DNA of 64,000 nucleotides from NCBI GenBank assembly GCA_965662575.1, contig CBFIHN010000001.1:1-64000 (forward strand), written 5' to 3'. The DNA is from CBFIHN01 sp965662575. Lineage in GTDB: Bacteria; Pseudomonadota; Gammaproteobacteria; Francisellales; CACEW01. A model generated the notes under the pieces. It searched no databases. It saw nothing but the letters and a program-made list of their open reading frames with translations, and was not told where the DNA came from. How positions within the stretch are numbered: the first letter of the stretch is position 1; every line of letters starts with the position of its first letter. Made by a program: the position numbers and the translations under genes. Below, in pieces: positions 1-8,340 of the stretch.

Positions 1-118
1 TGCAGACATTATTCATTAATTAATATTATGTCATATATAAGTCATAATATGCGAGATTTAAATTTCTGTCAACTGAAAAAATATATCACATATTAGCAAT
101 CCGCATGGATCTGTACAC
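1..118. other. AT-rich flank without a recognisable gene
   Basis: Very AT-rich sequence downstream of the phosphatase gene. It contains short palindromic AT runs (ATTAATTAAT near 16–25) but no reading frame or hairpin-plus-T-run terminator that I can support. Confidence 0.4.
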
Positions 119-580
119 TTAACGTATTGAGCTCAATAACTGACGACAACTATCCTCACAGATATCAATGACATGCTCAAAACCTTCTAATGAACCAAAG
201 TAAGGATCAGGCACACAATCCACGTCGATTGCTTTACAATAGTCACTTAAGCGCTGACACTTATCTGCATGCTGATGATAATTCGGCAATCGCTTAAAAA
301 ATGCCTCATGCTCATCATCCATATACAAAATCAAATCAAAACCATCCAAGTCAGCAACAGGGTCAAGCTGTCTCACAATATGCGTCATATCATAACCACG
401 GGCTTTGGCAGCCTGCCGCATTCTTGAGTCTGCTTGTTCACCAACGTGATAGTCTGACGTTGCGCACGAATCAACCGTGATTTTATCGGACAAATTGCTT
501 TGCTGAACCATCTGTTCAAAAATGGTATGCGCCACAGGAGAGCGACAAATATTGCCCGTACAGACGAATAAAACTTTCAC
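119..580 (-). CDS. Low-molecular-weight protein-tyrosine phosphatase
   Basis: Cytosolic phosphatase of the LMW-PTP family (153 residues, the usual length). The active-site loop CTGNICRS starts at Cys7, the nucleophile, with Arg13 binding phosphate; the general acid is Asp125 in the DP pair of the VPDPYFG segment. Family members either remove phosphate from tyrosine kinases that control capsule export (Wzb/Etp type) or act more broadly. No kinase or export gene is adjacent, so the substrate is unknown, though a polysaccharide locus lies 42 kb away. The gene runs away from the truncated ATPase gene whose remnant begins 11 bp from its start, so its original promoter region may have been altered. 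Confidence 0.9.
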   Translation of the reverse strand: MKVLFVCTGNICRSPVAHTIFEQMVQQSNLSDKITVDSCATSDYHVGEQADSRMRQAAKARGYDMTHIVRQLDPVADLDGFDLILYMDDEHEAFFKRLPNYHQHADKCQRLSDYCKAIDVDCVPDPYFGSLEGFEHVIDICEDSCRQLLSSIR

Positions 581-591
581 GGTAATCCTAG

Positions 592-1749
592 TTGTTTCCG
601 GTTGTGCTAATCATACGTGTGCAGAGTATTGTTGTCACTGAGGGCAAACAAATTCTGCATACGTACGTTCCACCTGGTTCGTCCATACACAATATCAATA
701 GCAAAATTTATGATCGCAATGAGGACGGTGATTTTGACATCAGCCATAACACTTTGCTAATTGCGGAGATGTTCCTTAGGAAACAACAAAACTACACCGA
801 AAATAAAGTTTATCCGTATGTTGAGATGGCTGATTTTCGCCCGGAGTTATTTGAAAAAGCGCGTCGGCTTGCTACCAGTGAACGGCGTAACCATCCATGG
901 TTGACACTCTCTGATACGGAGTTGATTAAAAGCACGCAACTTTACCAGCGAGACCAACAAACCGGTAAGCATGGCTTTACACTTGCTGCCATTTTGCTAT
1001 TTGGCAAAGATGGCACTATCCGCTCCGCCGTACCTCATTACAAAACCGATTGTATTAAGCGCATCATCAACGTTGATCGCTATGATGACCGGGAAATTGT
1101 TATCACCAACCTGTTTGATGCCTATGAGCAAATTATGGCCTTCATTGAGAAGCACTTGCCCGACCCCTTTTATTTGGAAGGCACGCAACGCGTGAGTTTG
1201 AGAGATAAAATTTTCCGTGAAATTGTCTCCAATATCTTGATTCATCGAGAATACATGAATGGCTCACCAGCTAGACTGATTATCGAAGCAGATAAAATCA
1301 CCGCGACCAACGCCAATCGTCCGCATGGCTTTGGCGCAATCAACTTAGACAGCTACGAGCCATTCCCCAAAAATCCGAACCTCGCAGCCTTCTTTAGAGA
1401 AATTGGACGCGCGGAAGAGCTAGGCTCTGGAGTGAGAAATCTGTTTGAATACAGCAAAGCTTATACTGGCTCAGACCCTGTTATACAAGAACAAGATGTT
1501 TTTAAAATCGAGCTTGCCCAACCGTTGGTTTCTCAAGCTACCACCCAAGCTGAAAAAGAAAGCAACATACTAGAATTTTGCCAAACACCCCGTTCGAGGC
1601 AAGAAATCATGGGACACTTAGGTCTAAAAAGCATTCAGCATTTTAGGAAGGCTATTATCAGGCCTCTGCTGGAAGAAGGAAAACTTGCTTTAACCAAGCC
1701 CGACGTACCCAGCAGTCCTAATCAGAAATACTGGACAACTGGCCAATAG
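592..1749 (+). pseudogene. 5'-truncated AlbA_2-type ATP-binding regulator
   Basis: The frame encodes 385 residues matching the middle and C-terminus of the AlbA_2/Schlafen-domain family (often labelled RecG-like transcriptional regulator). Visible are the IYDRNEDGDFD segment that follows the AlbA_2 core, a GHKL-type ATP-binding region around residues 205–300 (IFREIVSNILIHREY, then EELGSGVRN) and a C-terminal winged-helix-like stretch. Full-length members begin with about 100 more residues carrying the nucleic-acid-binding AlbA_2 fold; here the frame starts abruptly at a TTG 11 bp from the phosphatase start, without a ribosome-binding site. I therefore read it as a truncated gene, although a shortened product cannot be excluded. 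Such genes are typical of genomic islands. Confidence 0.7.
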
Positions 1750-1847
1750 ATTATTGCGATGGAATTAAGCAGTTAAAGTTAGAAAACGCCTACGTACAAG
1801 GCTTTCATAAACTGAGCCAAAAAGAAGCAAAACTAAATCATACTTAA
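1749..1847 (+). pseudogene. Short coding remnant without start
   Basis: An open stretch of about 32 codons directly follows the truncated ATPase gene in another frame and ends at a TAA. It reads DYCDGIKQLKLENAYVQGFH and onward, with protein-like composition but no start codon. It may be the tail of a neighbouring island gene. I do not recognise the family. Confidence 0.3.
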
Positions 1848-2253
1848 ATTAATTTACCCATCAAGAAAAAATTTGCCATGCAAGTTTTTTAACTCTATTT
1901 ACTGTAATTTGAGAAAAAAATATTGGCATGATGCGGCACTCTGATGCACTAAAAAATACTGCATTTGTACTTTCTATGCACTTTCTCAAAAATACATACT
2001 CCGAGAATAATACGATAAATATTTGATTTATAATGTTTTATATGGGGTTTTTGTCAGTCAAGGAATCACCTTGGTAAGGGAGAGGTCACAAGTTCAAATC
2101 TTGTTGCGGGCACCACTCTTAAACCCTTAAAAACCTTGAAAAATCAACATGTTTCGTGTTAAAATAAGCACATTCTGAAGCAAAATGAATTGCATATAAA
2201 GTGCACCAAAGTGCATGGTTTTTCACCAAAATCTACTGAAAAATGACCCAGTC
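1848..2253. other. Gene-free accessory DNA
   Basis: AT-rich non-coding stretch. Apart from the tRNA-Thr-like fragment at 2066–2115 it shows no gene, only the short repeated word GTGCA..AAGTGCA around 2200–2216. The island-like neighbours on both sides suggest it is left over from decay of an integrated element. Confidence 0.5.
2066..2115 (+). pseudogene. 3'-half tRNA-Thr(GGU)-like fragment
   Basis: The sequence has a TTGGTAA anticodon loop, the AGAGGTC variable region seen in tRNA-Thr(GGU), a perfect 5-bp T-stem (ACAAG/CTTGT) around a TTCAAAT loop, and an acceptor strand TGCGGGC followed by A and CCA. The 5' half (acceptor strand and D-arm) is absent and the anticodon stem is mispaired in its outer positions. 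It is therefore not a functional tRNA. Partial 3' tRNA copies of this sort are the usual scar of integrase-mediated insertion at a tRNA gene, and its position among decayed accessory genes fits an old attachment site. Confidence 0.6.
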
Positions 2254-2401
2254 TATACACAACCTGATTAGAAATGCCGGAGGTTTTGGCATGGATTTTT
2301 AAGTGTATCACATCGCAAGGCAATGCTTATTAGATGGGATGTGCTCATAATGGACAAAAGAACTGACGAAAATTCGGTATTTTCAGTCAGGTTGTGTATA
2401 T
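2254..2401. mobile_element. 148-bp MITE-like element with ~27-bp terminal inverted repeats
   Basis: The ends are inverted copies: TATACACAACCTGA at 2254–2267 and its exact reverse complement at 2388–2401. Similarity continues inward, so 27-bp ends (2254–2280 and 2375–2401) agree at about 23 positions. The interior encodes nothing; it carries a smaller palindrome (CACATC…GATGTG). The outermost TA dinucleotides would suit the TA target duplication of IS630/mariner-type transposases, but the family is inference. The right end supplies the last codons and stop of the ATPase gene at 2383–3561, so the element appears to have inserted at or near the original 3' end of that gene. Confidence 0.55.
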
Positions 2402-3561
2402 TTCTCTTTTAGAAGCACTTGATTGGGTTTTAAACTTTTTAAAAAGTCCGACACTGGGAGACAAAAAATATCTTGAATTTTAAGCCTATCTGTACCTGTA
2501 TAAAGCAGAATTGGCGTAGCCTCGGGGTAATCCTCGCAAAAACTCTTAAGCCCAATCAGATCTTTATGATGCACCTTATCACTATGCTTAACCTCAATAG
2601 CATAAAACCCGCCATCACCATATAAAACAAAGTCGACCTCGACACCATGACGCGTACGCCAGTAATATAATTTACAGGGCTCACCACTATAATCATTCCA
2701 AGCTCGCAAATGCTGCAAGACCAAACCTTCTAGGCCTGGGCCATTGATTTCAGAAGCAACATCCAAGGGCCCTGTTGATCTTAAACTTCTATAAACGCCC
2801 GCATCAAAATAATAAAACTTTGGCTGCGCAATGGTCTGACGCTTTGCACGATAAGTAAAGACAGGCAACACGATTGCCAATAACAAATCTTTTAGCACAT
2901 CGACATAGCCTTCAATCAGCTTTCTAGAAACCTGGCACTCTCGTGCAACGTTGCTGTAGTTGAGTTGCGAACCATGAGAAAAAGCAATCACCTCCAAAAA
3001 CCTTGAAAAGTCTCCGATATTTCTTACTAAACCCTCTGCCTGCACTTCTTCTCGCAAATACAAACTGACATAGGTTTTAAGCGTTTTGCCTTTATGTTGG
3101 CTGTTATAAACCAAAGGCAAGAGCCCAAAATTTAGAGCGTCTCGCAAACAAAAATCATCGTTCAACTCGCTCGCCATAAAAGGATGTAAATGTGTTTCTA
3201 GTACTCTACCTGCAAGCAAATTCACCCCGGCTCTTTTGAGCTTCCTACAACTCGAACCAGTTAGAATAAAAGTTAAACCACGTTTTTGCTCAATCAGATC
3301 GTGAACGACATTTAAGAGCTCGGGCAGCCGCTGCACTTCATCAATAATGACATGAGATAGATTAGAACCTTCCACAACTGCATAAAGATGCTCGGGGTGC
3401 GCTTGGTACTGTCGCCAAATATGAGGCTTCAGCAAATCAATAAATAACGCATTTTCTTTGTAGTGCTGCTTTAGCAATGTTGATTTCCCTGTTCCGCGAG
3501 GGCCAAAGATGAAACAGCTTTCATTCAGCAAGCGGAATAAACGAGGACGAGAGTCAAGCAT
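2383..3561 (-). CDS. Orphan AAA_14/DUF4143 ATPase, copy 1
   Basis: ATPase of the AAA_14 + DUF4143 architecture (392 residues). Walker A is GPRGTGKS at about residues 19–26, Walker B is VIIDEVQ, and the sensor-like LTGSS follows. The middle has helices typical of the family's DNA-binding-like region (FSRFLEVIAFSHGSQLNYSN), and the C-terminal DUF4143 part has the nuclease-like VEVDFVLYG…FYAIEVKH signature. These proteins are common, multi-copy and of unknown function in bacteria and archaea. The last ~8 residues and stop codon come from the inverted repeat of the adjacent MITE-like element, so the natural C-terminus may be altered. A palindrome precedes the gene (3590–3614). Three further members occur at 44.7–49.9 kb. 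Confidence 0.8.
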   Translation of the reverse strand: MLDSRPRLFRLLNESCFIFGPRGTGKSTLLKQHYKENALFIDLLKPHIWRQYQAHPEHLYAVVEGSNLSHVIIDEVQRLPELLNVVHDLIEQKRGLTFILTGSSCRKLKRAGVNLLAGRVLETHLHPFMASELNDDFCLRDALNFGLLPLVYNSQHKGKTLKTYVSLYLREEVQAEGLVRNIGDFSRFLEVIAFSHGSQLNYSNVARECQVSRKLIEGYVDVLKDLLLAIVLPVFTYRAKRQTIAQPKFYYFDAGVYRSLRSTGPLDVASEINGPGLEGLVLQHLRAWNDYSGEPCKLYYWRTRHGVEVDFVLYGDGGFYAIEVKHSDKVHHKDLIGLKSFCEDYPEATPILLYTGTDRLKIQDIFCLPVSDFLKSLKPNQVLLKEKYTQPD

Positions 3562-3589
3562 ATAGATCCAAAAAAAACTAACCTATTAA

Positions 3590-3614
3590 CTCCATTTTAG
3601 CAGTAAAAATGGAG
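3590..3614. promoter_or_regulatory. Palindrome upstream of ATPase copy 1
   Basis: Perfect 9-bp arms CTCCATTTT and AAAATGGAG are separated by 7 bp, 29 bp upstream of the ATPase start. There is no T-run, so it is more like an operator than a terminator. The inner CATTTT…AAAATG core recurs in the tandem palindromes in front of ATPase copy 4, which suggests a shared type of autoregulation (inference). Confidence 0.5.
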
Positions 3615-3662
3615 ATGGCAAGTTGTATTTGACCGGCATATAAGCATTACAAAGTACTTCAC

Positions 3663-3836
3663 TTAGCCAGGCAAAATATCTGCAAAATAAAATCTGTCAT
3701 GCAACGATGTATCGCCAATTTCAATAGGCACTGCCTGATTAAATATCGGGCTGTCATAAGCAAAACTGTGAAACTCGCCATACTCACCACACCAATCAGC
3801 ACCCGCCGGTAACTTATAATGAGTGCTTAAATAATT
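3663..3836 (-). pseudogene. C-terminal remnant of a Dph6-like ATP pyrophosphatase
   Basis: An open stretch of about 57 codons follows an in-frame TGA and has no start. It reads KLPAGADWCGEYGEFHSFAY and ends DRFYFADILPG. The GxDxCGExGEFHxF motif is the conserved C-terminal block of the Dph6/adenine-nucleotide alpha-hydrolase-like ATP-PPase family (full length about 220 residues). The N-terminal PP-loop part is absent, so the gene is dead. Confidence 0.6.
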
Positions 3837-3886
3837 TCATTCGTTTTAAGTTTGATAGGTATATTGCCATAAGCTATTGAAAAATA

Positions 3887-3962
3887 TGGTGGGTGCTGAG
3901 GGGATCGAACCCCCGACCCTCGCCTTGTAAGGGCGATGCTCTCCCAGCTGAGCTAAGCACCC
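3887..3962 (-). tRNA. tRNA-Val (anticodon UAC)
   Basis: 76-nt cloverleaf read on the minus strand. The 7-bp acceptor GGGTGCT/AGCACCC has discriminator A and an encoded CCA; the D-arm is TTAGCTCAGCTGGGAGAGC; the anticodon stem TCGCC/GGCGA encloses CTTACAA (anticodon TAC); the T-arm GGGGGTTCGATCCCC is intact. A good sigma70 promoter lies just upstream. Confidence 0.97.
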
Positions 3963-4003
3963 ACGTAAAGTGGAATTCACGGCATCCTCCGTGAAGCGTT
4001 GCC

Positions 4004-4031
4004 ATTATAAACAATGGCAGGTTAATGTCAA
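4004..4031 (-). promoter_or_regulatory. Promoter of tRNA-Val
   Basis: On the minus strand a perfect −35 TTGACA (4026–4031) and a perfect −10 TATAAT (4004–4009) are 16 bp apart. Transcription would start near 3997, about 35 nt before the mature tRNA end. A small palindrome TTCACGG…CCGTGAA (about 3974–3994) lies in the leader. Confidence 0.8.
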
Positions 4032-4060
4032 TCTTATAACTTAACCAAACTTACTCCTTA

Positions 4061-7000
4061 CTATGTGCTACTTGAGTCATAACTTTTGATACTTGGATCT
4101 TGCCAAGGACCGGAAACTTTATAAACTAAACCTTTGTCTTTCAATATTGTATTGGTCAATACTTTATCCGCGAGCCATGTCGCCAAACCTGCGATTGGTC
4201 CACCAATCAATGTTGCCGCTAGAGCTAGACTACCACCAATCTGAGGCATAACAACAACATATTGATCGATAGCCTTATTAACAAAATCTAGCTCACCATT
4301 CATGACTAAATCCAATGCAGGCCCTGAAAAACTGACCCGCTTGGTCAATGCAACACCGTGAGTAATTGAATACTTACCAGTTAGCGTATTGAAGCGAAGA
4401 CCTTTTTCGGTAATATCCTGGAAGTTCATCTGTAACCTTTGCTCAATCGAGTTCAAACTCAACAGACCAAATAAACGAGCGAATCCGGGATTAATTTTTT
4501 CTAAACTGCCATTCTCTAATTTGAAGTTAAACCAACCATTGATACTGTCGACTTCTGGCTGCTGTAACTCACCTCGCCAATTAAGATCAAATTTAACTGG
4601 GCCTTGGCCTTCTTGCATCAATTTACTATAACCCAAATTATCAAGCACTTTGCCCCAAGCATTAGCACTCAAAGTACCAGACAAAGCAAATTGATTTTCT
4701 GATAATCCCTCACAAACTTTGGAATGCTTGTGGCAGGCTTTATTGACTAATACTTGTGCACTTCCTTTCAACTGTGCCTTTAGATTGGTACTGGAAAACT
4801 CTAGTTGTTTCACTTCGATACCTGATGTCATCGGCTGGGTATGCAAATTCAATCTTCCTGTCAACCGGTGGCCAATAGACAGCCGCTTGACCGTAATATA
4901 TAACTTCGGTAACCGTGATAACTTACTGATACTGGGTAGTTGACTGGCCTCATTTTGTTTTTTAGAAGGGAAATCAAACTGCAATTGGTCCAGATGAATG
5001 CCAAAACTTGGATTGTGCCAATCCGCAGGCAAATCAATATCACCATCAAGCGTCGGACTCTTGATTTTCAATTGCCAATGATCACCTAGCCATGCCGAAC
5101 CAACGCCAACATGATCAAACACCCCTAACGGTGTATGAAATTGATTAATCTGCAATGCCAATTTCTTGAGCAGGTGTGAAAACTGTAAGCTATTGGCATG
5201 GTGTGATGTGGGAAGAAGTTTCATCATTTTGACCCACTGCGACAAATCGACTGAGTCGAGTTGACCATTGATAAACAAACCTTTCTTTTTTGGCAACACC
5301 GGCATACTATCTTGACCAATCTGTATCTGACCTCGTGAAAATGCAGTATGCTCACCTTGCTTATCAAACAGCAAATGACCATTAACCGCATGCTGCCAAC
5401 TAAATTGCAATGGAATATTATCGTCATGCGCCGCCAAAGTGAGCTTTAAAGAAAATGGTTTTTTGCTCTTTTGGCGTTTATCGAATGGTGGTGGCAGATT
5501 GACAGCAAGACCTTGCAAAGCAGAAGAAATATGGCATGTTGTCACTTCTGGGCGAACTGTAACAGCCATCGTAAAGGGTGAACTGCCATGTGTGATTTGA
5601 CTGAGGAATGCATAGGGACTGTGCTGAAAATTTTTTGCTGCCAATACACCACTTAATACTATGCGGTGAGATATACCTTGTCTACTTTTTTGACTTCCCA
5701 TCGCAATGTGGACAGGTAGCTTCATCAGTGAACCGGTGAGCTTTGTTGCTTGGATCATTCCCTGGTTAAAAGAAACAATACCATTGAGTCTATTCAGTGT
5801 TAAATCGACCGGAACCACCGTCAGCGCATTATTATTAAAATGTAGAGAACCTTTGAGCACATGTGGATAGTTCTCATGGGTTAATGCATAGTCTGTATGA
5901 AGATCAAGCATCACATGACCAGAAAAGGCCAGCGCCTGATTAGCAGCACCCAATGTTTTTTTCAGTGGACTCTGATCAATAAAGCGATGAATTGCACTGC
6001 CGGCCCCATCAATATGTGCAGTTGAAATTAGAAAACTCAGGGTATTCGCACCAAACAAAGGAATTGAAAAATCGGTATGACTCATCGTTAAACCAAGACT
6101 TTCAGCATGATCAACTGCAGCAAAAAACTGATCATTTTGGAATAGCATATCGCTGGTGACATGTGTCACCAATGGCCAACCTTGATAAGGTGATAAGGAC
6201 ATATCTTTTGTTTGTAAATCAATTTGCAAAATACCTTGCTGTTGTTTAAACGGCAGTTGGCTGGGATTCCCGGATAATAAAATTTTGCCACTAAGGTCTG
6301 GAACCGACACCACAGCCTGCTGTAGCCAGTTAGAAAAATTCTTACCTAAAAGTGGTGTGTTTGCATACTTCTTTATCTCTGATCCAGCATCTTTTGCATG
6401 AAACCCACCAAGCAATTTGAGCATCGGATTTTTGGATAACGGGCGGTTGATACTGCCATGCACGAATAATTGCAACCAATTCGTATTAAGCGCAAACGAA
6501 TCCAAAAGCACCTGCCAATGCTGATGTTTCTGCCAACTTAAATGACTATAGAACTTCCCTCGAAAATCCATGTCAGGAAACCATTTATTAGCACCAATCT
6601 TGACTGTATTTCCTTCTACAGTTGCTCGCCCCCACGCATTAGTTGCATGCAAAGCAACATCAATACCACTGACTGCAGGCGCATCTTGATAGCGTTGTAA
6701 CGATAAATGATGTAATTGCGCATTAGCAACATAATCAGTCAGCTGGCCTTGACTGAATTGTGCATCAATATAAAGCTGCTTTAATTGTCCCTCTGGCTGG
6801 TGATGGCGAATAAATTGCTTAAAACGAGAAGAACTTTGCTTACTCAATAACAACAAGTGCATTAGTGTATGCAGTGGAATGGTTCTCGCATTGATTTGCC
6901 AGTGCGCATCATTTGCTTGATGTGGCGTATAGGCAATCGATAGTAACTCTGGATTTTTAATACCCTTTAAAGTCTCACTACCTCGTAACTGCCAGGCACC

Positions 7001-7933
7001 ACTTTGCTGTCTTTGCCATAATAGGTTGAGGCTTAGACGACGACGTTTGAGTATGGCAGGACTCAGGCGACTGGCAAATATTGCATCAGATAAATCGAGC
7101 TTGGCCTGTAATTTTAATTGACTTGATTGCCAATGCAGCCACAGTTCCGCAACACCTCCTCCTTGTTTTAGGTAAATACCATCGTAAAGTGACTGATGAA
7201 ACAACGCACTAAAATCAGGCGATTTAAACTTGAGATAGCCATCAATATGCAAATGCTTATTTGGATCAGTTACTTGAGCAATTAGCCTAAACAAACCAGT
7301 AGTTTCAGGGCTGTCAGACTTCGTACGCAAACCTTGATTTTGATTGATTCGGCTGGTCACATTCAGCAGACCTTTGCCCAGTGAATCGTGCTGCCAATGT
7401 GCATTAACATCATCAAACTTAACCGGCGTGCCATCCCCAAGGTTAATCGTCAATTGTGATTGTTTGATCACTATCTGATTATCAACAAATAACCATTGGC
7501 GAAGTAACGGTGGTATATTGAAATGAAAAGACATGTATTTTTTTGAACTCTGCGCAGGTCGCCTTACAGTATGCTGCGCCAACTGCAATTTTAAATGATT
7601 AATTTCAATATTTTTAAATATGGGCGCTAAATGCCGAATTGATTCACGAACCGACAAAGATAAATCTGCTTGTGAAAAAGCCAGTATCGTCTTCTGACTG
7701 TCTTTATTAACCACCGTCAAACTTGTTAGCTTAATGGCTATTTGACCATGATGCCATTGCACATGAGATGAACCCAAACTAACGTTGGCATTAAAATAAT
7801 CACCTACCCACTGCGCTAGCTTGTGCTGATGATAACCATAGTAAACAAGGCCACAAACAATAACGAAGGATAAGAACAATAGACTGATCAGTGCGAGAAA
7901 AAACCATAAGCATCTTCTAAGTCGTTTCTTCAT
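4061..7933 (-). CDS. yhdP: YhdP-family AsmA-like intermembrane protein
   Basis: A 1290-residue protein with one N-terminal membrane anchor (about residues 8–32, FFLALISLLFLSFVIVCGLV) followed by a long periplasmic region of repeated beta-rich segments. It ends with the YhdP signature (FARLFGLLSLNSIEQRLQMNF, then MNGELDFVNKAIDQYVVVMPQ) and a Gly/Ala-rich amphipathic tail. Length and C-terminal motifs match YhdP (DUF3971/AsmA-like). In Escherichia coli YhdP, TamB and YdbH are redundant AsmA-like proteins that move phospholipid from inner to outer membrane. Its start overlaps the stop of the upstream iscU-like gene by 4 bp (ATGA), so translation is probably coupled. Placement behind Fe-S genes is unusual. 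Confidence 0.85.
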   Translation of the reverse strand: MKKRLRRCLWFFLALISLLFLSFVIVCGLVYYGYHQHKLAQWVGDYFNANVSLGSSHVQWHHGQIAIKLTSLTVVNKDSQKTILAFSQADLSLSVRESIRHLAPIFKNIEINHLKLQLAQHTVRRPAQSSKKYMSFHFNIPPLLRQWLFVDNQIVIKQSQLTINLGDGTPVKFDDVNAHWQHDSLGKGLLNVTSRINQNQGLRTKSDSPETTGLFRLIAQVTDPNKHLHIDGYLKFKSPDFSALFHQSLYDGIYLKQGGGVAELWLHWQSSQLKLQAKLDLSDAIFASRLSPAILKRRRLSLNLLWQRQQSGAWQLRGSETLKGIKNPELLSIAYTPHQANDAHWQINARTIPLHTLMHLLLLSKQSSSRFKQFIRHHQPEGQLKQLYIDAQFSQGQLTDYVANAQLHHLSLQRYQDAPAVSGIDVALHATNAWGRATVEGNTVKIGANKWFPDMDFRGKFYSHLSWQKHQHWQVLLDSFALNTNWLQLFVHGSINRPLSKNPMLKLLGGFHAKDAGSEIKKYANTPLLGKNFSNWLQQAVVSVPDLSGKILLSGNPSQLPFKQQQGILQIDLQTKDMSLSPYQGWPLVTHVTSDMLFQNDQFFAAVDHAESLGLTMSHTDFSIPLFGANTLSFLISTAHIDGAGSAIHRFIDQSPLKKTLGAANQALAFSGHVMLDLHTDYALTHENYPHVLKGSLHFNNNALTVVPVDLTLNRLNGIVSFNQGMIQATKLTGSLMKLPVHIAMGSQKSRQGISHRIVLSGVLAAKNFQHSPYAFLSQITHGSSPFTMAVTVRPEVTTCHISSALQGLAVNLPPPFDKRQKSKKPFSLKLTLAAHDDNIPLQFSWQHAVNGHLLFDKQGEHTAFSRGQIQIGQDSMPVLPKKKGLFINGQLDSVDLSQWVKMMKLLPTSHHANSLQFSHLLKKLALQINQFHTPLGVFDHVGVGSAWLGDHWQLKIKSPTLDGDIDLPADWHNPSFGIHLDQLQFDFPSKKQNEASQLPSISKLSRLPKLYITVKRLSIGHRLTGRLNLHTQPMTSGIEVKQLEFSSTNLKAQLKGSAQVLVNKACHKHSKVCEGLSENQFALSGTLSANAWGKVLDNLGYSKLMQEGQGPVKFDLNWRGELQQPEVDSINGWFNFKLENGSLEKINPGFARLFGLLSLNSIEQRLQMNFQDITEKGLRFNTLTGKYSITHGVALTKRVSFSGPALDLVMNGELDFVNKAIDQYVVVMPQIGGSLALAATLIGGPIAGLATWLADKVLTNTILKDKGLVYKVSGPWQDPSIKSYDSSST

Positions 7934-8340
7934 GTCACCCCTTGTGTTACTGAACTAGTCAATACAGACCTTAGTGCCTCAACTAGCTGATCAATACACA
8001 ACGCACAATGGTACTTATGTTGCGGTAAGTCTAATTGCTCAATCAACAGTTGACCATAACTGATATGCTTTAAAGGTAATGATTGACCACTAAGACAGTC
8101 ACAAAGCCATGCACAGCCAGCAATAGCATAGCCACAGCCATACACTTTAAACCGTATATCAACAATATTGATTGAATGATGTTTTACCTGCAACTGCATC
8201 AACTCACCAGCAGATTCAGAGCCCGCAGTGACTGTGATTATTGATGCATCATTTTGCGGCCACTCACCAATAAACGCACTATTAAGATAATAATCTAAAA
8301 CAGCCTGTGAATAGAGCCGACTCACGACGACTGCCTCCAC
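7930..8340 (-). CDS. IscU/NifU-like scaffold lacking the first cysteine
   Basis: A 136-residue IscU_N-domain protein. Two of the three cluster-ligand cysteines are present: Cys69 in [11 protein letters not shown] and Cys112 in KYHCALCID. The first, normally inside a PACGD motif, is replaced by SESAGE (residues 41–46, Ala44 at the Cys position), and the following Asp is Glu. IscU needs Cys, Asp, Cys, His and Cys for cluster assembly, so this protein should not work as an ordinary scaffold. It may be a specialised acceptor or a decaying gene. It overlaps the cysteine desulfurase by 19 bp and yhdP by 4 bp, so it is made with both. A true IscU may be encoded elsewhere. Confidence 0.75.
   Translation of the reverse strand: MEAVVVSRLYSQAVLDYYLNSAFIGEWPQNDASIITVTAGSESAGELMQLQVKHHSINIVDIRFKVYGCGYAIAGCAWLCDCLSGQSLPLKHISYGQLLIEQLDLPQHKYHCALCIDQLVEALRSVLTSSVTQGVT

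Noticed and set aside
2041..2115. Complete tRNA-Thr gene
   Set aside because: The 5' acceptor strand and D-arm are missing and the anticodon stem is mispaired, so only a 3' fragment is supported.
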